Below, one piece after another: positions 1 through 5,050 of a stretch of DNA of 5,050 nt. Under the pieces are notes generated by a model. That model was not told where the DNA came from. It saw only the letters and a list, made by a program, of their open reading frames with translations, and searched no databases. A program made the position numbers and the translations under genes. This DNA is from Labilithrix luteola (GTDB lineage Bacteria > Myxococcota_A > Polyangia > Polyangiales > Polyangiaceae): assembly GCA_026225435.1 (NCBI GenBank), contig JAMFST010000618.1, forward strand, positions 1 to 5,050, read 5' to 3'. Each line of letters starts with the position of its first letter. The stretch's first letter is position 1.

Positions 1-1
1 C

Positions 2-1342
2 CAGGCAGGGGGAAGGTTGGTGCCGTCGCTGGTCCTCTTTCACCCCTCGAAGGCGGTCGCTCTCCGTGGCCTCGCCATCCTCGTCGCCAGTGGCCGGACG
101 GACTTCGTGCCGACGGCCGATCGCTTGCTCGACCAGGCCGATGGCGAGATCCGCTGCGCTGCGCTGCGCGCTCGCGCGATCGTCGAGCCGGACCTCGACC
201 TCTTTCGCTCCTTTCTCGGGGACGAAGATCCTTCCGTGCGGGCGATCGCGCTCGTCTCGCTGGCGAATGGGGGCGACGCGGAGGCCTGCGCGGTCCTCCG
301 CGAGGACCATCTCCGCTCCAGCGACGTGCTCGTTCGCCGGGCGCTCGCCCGCGCCATCGGTGACCTCCCCGCGAGCTCCGTCGCCGACGCGGTGCTGGAG
401 GAAGCGCTCCTCGCGCTTGCGCACGATCCGGACGCCGACGTACGCGAACACGCCGCGGGCTCGATGGGGGCGCTCGCTCGCGCCTCGTTCGTTCCCGCTT
501 TGCTGGGCCTCCTGAGCGACCGGCGCGCGTCGTTTGCGGCGTCTCGGGCTCTGTCGCTCCTCGGCGAGGCTGCGCTCCCCCACGTCGATGCGGCGCTCGA
601 CGAGGCGTCCCCGCCGGCGACGAAGCTCCGCCTGCTCGGTGCCTTGGCGCGGTCGGAGTCGGCGGGTGGCGTGACCCGCCTGATCGATCGCCTCGACCCC
701 TCGTCGGGGGAGATCCCGACCGGGCGCCTCCTCCGCTCGTTGCGCATCGCGCAGACGGTGGGGCACCAGGTCGACGTGCCGCGGCGCAAGCTGCTGGAGC
801 TCGCGACCGAAGCCATCGACGACGCGCGGCGAGCGCTGGCCTTCCGCGTCGCCCACGAGGACCTGGTCCACCCCCACGCCGGGCGAGAGACCCCGGCCGC
901 GGAGCTCCTGCGGCATCTCCTGGTGGACCTTGAACGCGAGGCCATCGACCGGCTGTTCACCGTGCTCGCGCTGCTCCACCCGGAGGAGCGTTTCGGCCGG
1001 ATCCAGCGCGGGGTCTCCGGCTCGGCGCGCGCGCGGGCTGCGAGCCTCGAGCTCCTGGACAATGTCGTCGCTGCGCCGCTGCGCGGCCGCATTCTCGACG
1101 TGGTCGACACGTTCGACGATCGTGAGCGCCTGCGCCGGCTCGGCAACGCGCGCGCGGAGACCGACTACCTCGAGCTCCTCGGCGCGATGGTGCAGCACGG
1201 CGGATCGCTCGGTGAGCTGGCGGCGTATCACGCCGACGAGCTGTCGATCGTCGGGATGAAGAAGCGCGCGCCGGAAGCGCCCGCGACCGAGGGCTCCGCG
1301 GCGGAGAGCCTCGCGGCGCAGTGGAGCCCGAGCGATCGATGA
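2..1342 (+). CDS. HEAT-repeat protein, C-terminal part (5' end outside window)
   Basis: The frame is open from base 2 to a TGA at 1340-1342. TTG (17) and GTG (20) are possible starts, but no stop separates them from the left edge and the first helical repeat seems already under way, so I treat the gene as 5'-partial. Numbering from the TTG, the protein is built of alpha-helical HEAT-type repeats. Signature turns followed by an Ala/Leu-rich helix include ADGEIRCAALRA (about 41-52), DEDPSVRAIALVSLA (69-83) and DPDADVREHAAG (137-148). The second half (about 255-420) is more divergent but still helical and contains a RARAASLELLDNVV stretch. The C-terminus is a short, Ala/Pro/Glu-rich, probably disordered tail. 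There is no membrane segment or catalytic motif, so a protein-interaction scaffold is likely. HEAT domains of this style occur fused to or beside NTT-type nucleotide carriers in free-living bacteria; an upstream carrier domain is inference only. The stop overlaps the next gene's ATG (ATGA), indicating translational coupling. Confidence 0.8.
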   Translation, partial: QAGGRLVPSLVLFHPSKAVALRGLAILVASGRTDFVPTADRLLDQADGEIRCAALRARAIVEPDLDLFRSFLGDEDPSVRAIALVSLANGGDAEACAVLREDHLRSSDVLVRRALARAIGDLPASSVADAVLEEALLALAHDPDADVREHAAGSMGALARASFVPALLGLLSDRRASFAASRALSLLGEAALPHVDAALDEASPPATKLRLLGALARSESAGGVTRLIDRLDPSSGEIPTGRLLRSLRIAQTVGHQVDVPRRKLLELATEAIDDARRALAFRVAHEDLVHPHAGRETPAAELLRHLLVDLEREAIDRLFTVLALLHPEERFGRIQRGVSGSARARAASLELLDNVVAAPLRGRILDVVDTFDDRERLRRLGNARAETDYLELLGAMVQHGGSLGELAAYHADELSIVGMKKRAPEAPATEGSAAESLAAQWSPSDR

Positions 1343-2277
1343 TCGACCTCACCGAACGCATGCTCCTCTTGCGGCAGGTCCCGATCGGTGAACGCCTCGA
1401 TCAGGCGACGCTGCGGGCAACGGCGGCGATGCTGCACGAGGAAATGTACTCCCCCGGGACGGTGATTCAGCCGCAAGGGGAGGCGGTGAACGCGGTGTGC
1501 ATCTTCGCGAAAGGCGAGGTCGAGCTTCGTCGCGACGGAAGGATCGTGGGCACGCTGCACGCCCCGCAGACGTTCGGGTTCCTCGACATCCTCGCGCAGG
1601 AGCCGGCGTCCTACGCGGCGACCGCGCTCACGGACACCCGCGCTTTCTTGCTCGACGGGGAAAGTCTCCTCGAGCTGCTCGAGGACCGCTTCGACCTGCT
1701 CGTCGCGACCATCCGCTACTTCGCCGAGCGCATTCGCGGAGACCTGAGCCAGCTGCCGGCGGGCGACCTCCAGGCCTCCCCGACCACCGCTGTGCAGCGG
1801 CCGCTCGACCGGATCGAGCGGATCTTGTTTCTGCGCTCGGTCACCGCTTTCGCCGAGGCGAGCATCGGCGCGCTCTCGGTCATGGCGGAGGGGGTGCTCG
1901 AGCAGACCTTGCCAGCCGGCTCGATTCTCTGGCCCGCAGGGGCCCACGCCGACCGGGTCTTCTTCGTCCTTCGCGGCTCCGTGCGCTGCGAGGCGCCCGA
2001 TGGTCGCGTCTTTCGCTTCGGCCCGCGTGCGGCGGTCGGTGATACCGAGGCCATTGCCCGTGGCACACGTTGGTATACCGCTGTGGCGGAGACCGACATC
2101 ACCGGCTACTCCGCGCCCACCGATCGCCTGCTCGACCTGTTCGAGCACGAGGGGCGGACGGCCATGAGGTTCGTGGGCGCGCTCGCGCGGACGCAGGTGA
2201 TGACCCTCGAGCGACGCCTCGCTCTCGGCCACGACGCGCTCTCTGCACCCCCGGGAGAGCTGCGGTTCGGGGCCTGA
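1339..2277 (+). CDS. Protein with two tandem cyclic-nucleotide-binding-like domains
   Basis: I chose ATG 1339 (312 residues) because it gives a 4-base ATGA overlap with the HEAT gene. An in-frame GTG at 1321 would add six residues and cannot be excluded. A GGAG at 1323-1326 lies 12 bases before the ATG, rather far. Two similar jelly-roll domains are visible, at about residues 7-130 and 159-285. Each opens with a related helix (ERMLLLRQV at 6-14; ERILFLRSV at 160-168), followed by a PG/PAG turn and an F-x-(K/R)-G-x-V strand. This suggests internal duplication of a Crp/EPAC-like cNMP-binding fold. The phosphate-binding cassette is degraded: GFLD (80-83) stands where G-E-L is usual, with no R-(S/T)-A arginine after it, and the second copy has GDTEAI (234-239) followed by RWYTAV. 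No helix-turn-helix, kinase or channel domain is present, so it is not a Crp-type transcription factor. It may be a regulatory partner of the HEAT protein; ligand binding is doubtful. Confidence 0.8.
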   Translation: MIDLTERMLLLRQVPIGERLDQATLRATAAMLHEEMYSPGTVIQPQGEAVNAVCIFAKGEVELRRDGRIVGTLHAPQTFGFLDILAQEPASYAATALTDTRAFLLDGESLLELLEDRFDLLVATIRYFAERIRGDLSQLPAGDLQASPTTAVQRPLDRIERILFLRSVTAFAEASIGALSVMAEGVLEQTLPAGSILWPAGAHADRVFFVLRGSVRCEAPDGRVFRFGPRAAVGDTEAIARGTRWYTAVAETDITGYSAPTDRLLDLFEHEGRTAMRFVGALARTQVMTLERRLALGHDALSAPPGELRFGA

Positions 2278-2309
2278 GAATTGACGGTCATTCCACGGCG
2301 GGGAGATCC

Positions 2310-2335
2310 GGCCCGGCGTAAGAACGTCGCCGGCC
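2310..2335. repeat. GC-rich inverted repeat (possible hairpin or operator)
   Basis: CCGGCG (2313-2318) is the exact reverse complement of CGCCGG (2328-2333), with a 9-base loop TAAGAACGT. Allowing one bulged C, the stem extends to GGCC(C)GGCG pairing with CGCCGGCC (2310-2318 with 2328-2335). It lies about 20 bases before the ytcA start. In RNA it could be a leader hairpin affecting translation, and in DNA it could be an operator. In DNA this GC-rich a short palindrome can also arise by chance. Confidence 0.35.
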
Positions 2336-2346
2336 GTCCCCCCCCC

Positions 2347-2350
2347 GAGG
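2347..2350 (+). promoter_or_regulatory. Ribosome-binding site for the YtcA-like gene
   Basis: GAGG lies 6 bases before ATG 2357 and 9 bases before the adjacent in-frame ATG 2360. Either start is well placed, so the protein is 80 or 79 residues. It directly follows the nine-C run. Confidence 0.5.
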
Positions 2351-2356
2351 TGCTCG

Positions 2357-2599
2357 ATGATGACTTCTCTCCAAGGCAGCGCACGAGCGACGCTCCCGGC
2401 GGCGCCCTCGCTGAACGTTCTCGGCTCGTACTTTCCTACGTGGATGGTGTGCTTCTTCGGCGCGCTGGCGCTGATGCTCGTGGTCCGTCAGATCTTCGCC
2501 GCCTCGGGGGTGAGCAAAGATCTGCCTGCTCCGGTCGTCGTCCACGTGGCTCTCCTCGTCGCCTTCACGCTGGGGGCCTGGCTGCTATGGGTGGACTGA
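2357..2599 (+). CDS. ytcA: YtcA/AaeX-like small inner-membrane protein of an efflux operon
   Basis: An 80-residue protein with two predicted membrane helices (about 28-46 and 58-78) joined by a short polar loop (SGVSKDLP). The segment NVLGSYFPTWMVC (20-32) matches the pattern remembered for YtcA of the mdtNOP cluster (V-x-G-x-Y-x-P-x-W-x-x-C). AaeX (DUF1656), encoded before aaeA and aaeB, has a similar two-helix layout and operon position. The role of these small proteins is not established; they are consistently encoded first in adaptor/FUSC pump operons. Unlike typical YtcA, there is no N-terminal signal peptide and no lipobox cysteine: the first 20 residues are Ala/Ser/Leu-rich, with Arg10 and no hydrophobic core. 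It is therefore probably an ordinary inner-membrane protein rather than a lipoprotein. Its last 13 bases overlap the adaptor gene in another frame, implying coupled translation. Confidence 0.75.
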   Translation: MMTSLQGSARATLPAAPSLNVLGSYFPTWMVCFFGALALMLVVRQIFAASGVSKDLPAPVVVHVALLVAFTLGAWLLWVD

Positions 2600-3639
2600 G
2601 CGCCGCGCACGGGCCGTATCGCCGCTGGCTGGCGCGGGGAATCGCGTTGCTCGCCATCGCGGCCGCCGTCGTGATGGTCGCGCTCTCGCTCGCTCGCCTC
2701 GACGCGCGACCGCGCACCCAGGACGCTTTTCTCTATGCCGACAGCGTGCCCATCGCCCCCGAGGTGAGCGGGCGCATCCTCGCCTTCCACGTGCACGAGA
2801 ACCAGCGCCTCTCCAAAGGGGAGGTGATCGCGGAGATCGACCCGAAGCCGTTCGACCTGCGGGCGAAGGAGGCGCGCGCTCAGGTCGCAGCTCTCCGCGC
2901 GCAGATCGCGCTCACCGGCCGCCAAGTCAAGGCGCAGACATCGGGCGCCGAGGCAGCCACGACGCAGATCGCCCGGGCGCGCTCGCAGCTCGCCCTGGCA
3001 CAGGACACCGTCGCGCGACTGGCTCCGCTCCTCCCCAAGGGATACGCCACCTCGCAACAGGTCGAGGAGGCGCAGACCAGCGAGAGCGTCGCGCGCGAAG
3101 CCTTGACGACGGCCATCGAGCAAGCCGCCCAGGCAAAGGAGGGAGTGGGGGACACCGATAGCCTCCAGGCGCAGCTCGCCTCGGCGGAAGCGGCTGTCCT
3201 TCTGGCGGAGCGCGACCTGGAGAACGCGACACTGCATGCCCCCTTCGATGGATTCGTCACCGGCTTCGAGCTCGCGGAGGGGGCCTTCGCTGCCACCGGT
3301 CGACCGCTCTTCACCCTGGTGAAGGCCGACGAGTGGTACGCCGTCGGCGACTTCCGCGAGACGGAGCTGCGACACATCGCGGTCGGGGACACGGCCCGCA
3401 TCTGGGTGCTCGCGGATCCCGAGCACGTGCTCGCTGGGCACGTCGAGAGCATCGGCAGGGGAGTTCGCCCCGACGCTGTCGGCGCCGGCCCGGGGCTACC
3501 GGCGGTCGGTCGGACGCTCGACTGGGTGACGGTCGCGCAGCGCTTCCCCGTTCGCGTGCGCCTCGACGAGTTCCCTGGAGACGTCGCCCGTGTGGGCACG
3601 ACGGTGTCGGTCGCTGTGAGTCACGGAGGGGGCCGGTGA
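2587..3639 (+). CDS. HlyD/EmrA/MdtN-family periplasmic adaptor (membrane fusion protein)
   Basis: A 350-residue membrane-fusion protein that would bridge an inner-membrane pump to an outer-membrane channel. In order it has a short cytoplasmic N-terminus, one membrane anchor (about 18-36), and the first half of the barrel-sandwich/lipoyl domain with the hallmark IAPEVSGRI (56-64). An Ala/Gln/Glu-rich alpha-helical coiled-coil hairpin follows (about 92-205), then the second lipoyl half with ATLHAPFDGFVTG (214-226), and a beta-barrel domain ending in WVTVAQRFPVRVRL (313-326), typical of the EmrA/AaeA/MdtN branch. Length is close to MdtN. The frame is open back to 2281, but the extra 102 residues would be Arg/Gly-rich and fully overlap the YtcA-like gene, so ATG 2587 is preferred. 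That start overlaps the preceding gene by 13 bases and is preceded by a weak GGGGG (2572-2576). The substrate cannot be told from sequence; relatives export aromatic acids, dyes or drugs. Confidence 0.9.
   Translation: MGGLSAAHGPYRRWLARGIALLAIAAAVVMVALSLARLDARPRTQDAFLYADSVPIAPEVSGRILAFHVHENQRLSKGEVIAEIDPKPFDLRAKEARAQVAALRAQIALTGRQVKAQTSGAEAATTQIARARSQLALAQDTVARLAPLLPKGYATSQQVEEAQTSESVAREALTTAIEQAAQAKEGVGDTDSLQAQLASAEAAVLLAERDLENATLHAPFDGFVTGFELAEGAFAATGRPLFTLVKADEWYAVGDFRETELRHIAVGDTARIWVLADPEHVLAGHVESIGRGVRPDAVGAGPGLPAVGRTLDWVTVAQRFPVRVRLDEFPGDVARVGTTVSVAVSHGGGR
3625..3632 (+). promoter_or_regulatory. Strong ribosome-binding site for the FUSC gene
   Basis: GGAGGGGG inside the end of the adaptor gene lies 8 bases before ATG 3641 and supports that start. 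It is clearly stronger than the site before the adaptor gene. Confidence 0.6.
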
Positions 3640-3640
3640 C

Positions 3641-5050
3641 ATGACGGCGATCGCCGACGGCGACGGGGACGAGCCCGGAAACGGTTCCTTCCTCTCCTTT
3701 CTGCGAGAGGAGCTCAGGCCACGCCCGGGGCGCGCCGCCGCGGTCGCGCAGATCGTCGTGTGCTGCGTGCTGGTGACCGTCGTCGAAATGGTGTTCCAGC
3801 TGCCGCTGCCCGGCACCAGCGTGTACATCGTCCTGCTCACGAGCCGCTCCGACTCGAGCGGCACGTTGCAGACGGCGGTCGTCTCCGGAGCAGCGGCGAC
3901 GTTGTCGCTCGCGCTCTTGTTCGTCTTCTACATGCTGGATGCCTCGGAGCCGGCGCTGCGCATTCCCCTCATGGCGCTGAGCGCCTTCCTCGGGATGTAC
4001 TCCGCGCGCACCCTGGTCATCGGGCCGGCCTCGTTCCTCGTCGGCTTCATCCTCGTCTACGGTCAGACGCAGATCGACCGCGTGCCGAACATGGAGGCGC
4101 TGACTCGTCTGGTCCTCTGGCTGTGGGTGGTCGTGATGCTCCCCGCGACCGTCACCGCGCTGGTCAATCTCACGTTCGGCGCCGACGCGGGCACGCTGGC
4201 GCGTGGCAAGGCGCAACGACTCCTGTCGCTCCTCGCGGACAGCTTGCGCACCGGGCGGACGGACGAGCTCGAGAAGGAGAGAGAGGAGGCCGTCGAGCTC
4301 CTCGAGCTGCGCCAGCGCGCCGCCTTCCTCGACGGCAGCCTGAAAGGGTTGTCGGCGATCGACGCGCGGCTGATCGAGGAGGTCACCGAGGTCATCGTGC
4401 TCCAGCGTTTGCTTCCCGAGAGCACGCCCCTCGAGGTGAGGCTCCGACTTGCCGGCATGGTCGAACAGTGTGCTCGCGAGCTCGCGGGTCAGACGCGCGC
4501 GGTCGCCCCCGAGGACGTGAACGAAGGAGCGACGGTGCCGACGCAGACCGATCCCGTGGTCCTCGCCATGTTCCGGGCGCTCGACCGCGTGTCGCGTGGT
4601 CTGGAGCTGCGCCGCGGCGGAGGCGACGTGGCAGCGCCCGCAGCCCATCCGCCTCGATCGCTCTTCGTCCCCGGAGCGCTCGAGGACCCGTCGCACTTGC
4701 ACTTCGCGTTGAAGGCGACGCTCGCGACCATGGCCGCGTACATGATCTACAGCGGGCTCCGCTGGCCGGGAATGAGCACGTCGATCACCACCGTGCTCTT
4801 CGTGTCCCTGGGCAGCCTGGGCGAAACCGTACACAAGCTCTCGCTCCGTCTTGGCGGAGCGCTCGTCGGCGGGCTTCTCGCCGTGCTGACACTCGTGTTC
4901 GTCCTGCCGCACGTGACCGATATCGGAGGGCTCTGTCTCGTCATCGCGGCCGGTGCGGCGATTGGCGGCTGGGTCGGCACCAGCGATCAACGTCTTGCCT
5001 ACGCTGGCCTCCAGCTGGCGTACGCCATGTTCCTCGGCGTGCTCCAAGGC
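3641..5050 (+). CDS. FUSC-family inner-membrane transporter (MdtO/AaeB-like), 3' end outside window
   Basis: ATG 3641 opens a frame of 470 codons with no stop before the right edge; relatives are about 650-750 residues, so roughly the last third is missing. The N-terminus (1-30) is hydrophilic and acidic. A first membrane block (about 32-180) has around six hydrophobic helices. A cytoplasmic, charged, helical domain follows (about 180-350, e.g. ELEKEREEAVELLELRQRA), then a second membrane block starts near 355. Residues 379-411 carry the FUSC hallmark: STSITTVLFVSLGSLG, then ETVHK, then LRLGGALVGG, equivalent to the region shared by AaeB, MdtO and YccS-type proteins. It would be the energised pump partner of the adaptor, exporting aromatic acids or other toxic compounds across the inner membrane; the substrate is unknown. 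It begins one base after the adaptor stop (TGACATG), so the two are cotranslated. An outer-membrane factor (MdtP/TolC-like) is expected nearby. Confidence 0.9.
   Translation, partial: MTAIADGDGDEPGNGSFLSFLREELRPRPGRAAAVAQIVVCCVLVTVVEMVFQLPLPGTSVYIVLLTSRSDSSGTLQTAVVSGAAATLSLALLFVFYMLDASEPALRIPLMALSAFLGMYSARTLVIGPASFLVGFILVYGQTQIDRVPNMEALTRLVLWLWVVVMLPATVTALVNLTFGADAGTLARGKAQRLLSLLADSLRTGRTDELEKEREEAVELLELRQRAAFLDGSLKGLSAIDARLIEEVTEVIVLQRLLPESTPLEVRLRLAGMVEQCARELAGQTRAVAPEDVNEGATVPTQTDPVVLAMFRALDRVSRGLELRRGGGDVAAPAAHPPRSLFVPGALEDPSHLHFALKATLATMAAYMIYSGLRWPGMSTSITTVLFVSLGSLGETVHKLSLRLGGALVGGLLAVLTLVFVLPHVTDIGGLCLVIAAGAAIGGWVGTSDQRLAYAGLQLAYAMFLGVLQG

Larger units (their letters stand above)
2278..2356 (+). 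promoter_or_regulatory. 79-base leader upstream of the export operon
   Basis: This is the only non-coding gap of note between genes and the likeliest place for a promoter of the export operon. TTGACG (2281-2286) resembles a -35 box, but no convincing -10 sits 16-18 bases further on (AGATCC at 17). The gap also contains an inverted repeat (2310-2335) and a nine-C run (2338-2346). No U-rich tract follows the hairpin, so I do not call an intrinsic terminator. The operon could equally be read through from the upstream gene pair. Confidence 0.3.

Noticed and set aside
40..1146. A 368-codon minus-strand open frame opposite the HEAT gene.
   Set aside because: The product is almost entirely Arg, Ser and Ala, typical of a shadow frame, and it overlaps the HEAT-repeat coding region.
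1228..2232. A 334-codon minus-strand open frame opposite the cNMP-fold gene.
   Set aside because: Low-complexity Arg/Glu/His-rich product that fully overlaps a supported plus-strand gene; a GC-driven shadow.
2281..2309. A sigma70-type promoter with TTGACG as -35.
   Set aside because: No acceptable -10 at 16-18 bases spacing, so it is mentioned only as part of the leader rather than called as a promoter.
2310..2350. Intrinsic terminator after the cNMP-fold gene.
   Set aside because: The hairpin is followed by C and G residues, not by a T-rich tract, on either strand.
2281..2586. A 102-residue N-terminal extension of the adaptor from TTG 2281.
   Set aside because: The extension is Arg/Gly-rich with no membrane or signal feature, and it overlaps the whole YtcA-like gene. 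The anchor helix begins soon after ATG 2587, as usual for the family.
3311..5047. A 578-codon open frame on the minus strand opposite the adaptor and FUSC genes.
   Set aside because: Its translation is rich in Arg, His, Glu, Gly and Gln without recognisable domains. The plus strand there encodes two clear protein families. Long antisense open frames are expected in DNA this GC-rich.

Overview
The window is a very GC-rich stretch of bacterial DNA, with codons ending mostly in G or C. All supported genes lie on the + strand and are tightly packed. A membrane-fusion (HlyD-type) adaptor implies a two-membrane (Gram-negative) cell. The composition, and the presence of a HEAT-repeat protein next to an unusual double cyclic-nucleotide-binding-fold protein, would suit a Myxococcota-like bacterium. 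That taxonomic guess is inference; no marker gene is present.

Left half (about 2-2277): two translationally coupled genes. The first is the C-terminal part of a HEAT-repeat protein whose reading frame is open to the left edge of the window. Its last codons overlap (ATGA) the start of a protein made of two cyclic-nucleotide-binding-like domains with no DNA-binding or catalytic domain. In both domains the usual phosphate-binding cassette looks degraded. HEAT repeats and cNMP-binding folds are known partners of bacterial ATP/ADP-translocase-like (NTT) carriers. This pair may therefore be the soluble part of such a system, with the carrier encoded upstream, but this cannot be seen here.

Middle (2278-2356): a 79-base leader, the only non-coding gap of note. 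It holds a GC-rich inverted repeat and a run of nine C directly before the next ribosome-binding site.

Right half (2357-5050): a compact export operon of the YtcA-MdtN-MdtO type. It encodes a small two-helix membrane protein (YtcA/AaeX-like), a HlyD/EmrA/MdtN-type periplasmic adaptor overlapping it by 13 bases, and a FUSC-family (MdtO/AaeB-like) inner-membrane transporter one base downstream, cut by the right edge. Together they would form an inner-membrane pump plus periplasmic adaptor for export of aromatic or other toxic compounds. The matching outer-membrane channel is expected outside the window.

I see no RNA genes, mobile elements, CRISPR arrays or intrinsic terminators. I find no clearly new system. 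The most unusual item is the effector-less double cNMP-fold protein coupled to the HEAT gene.
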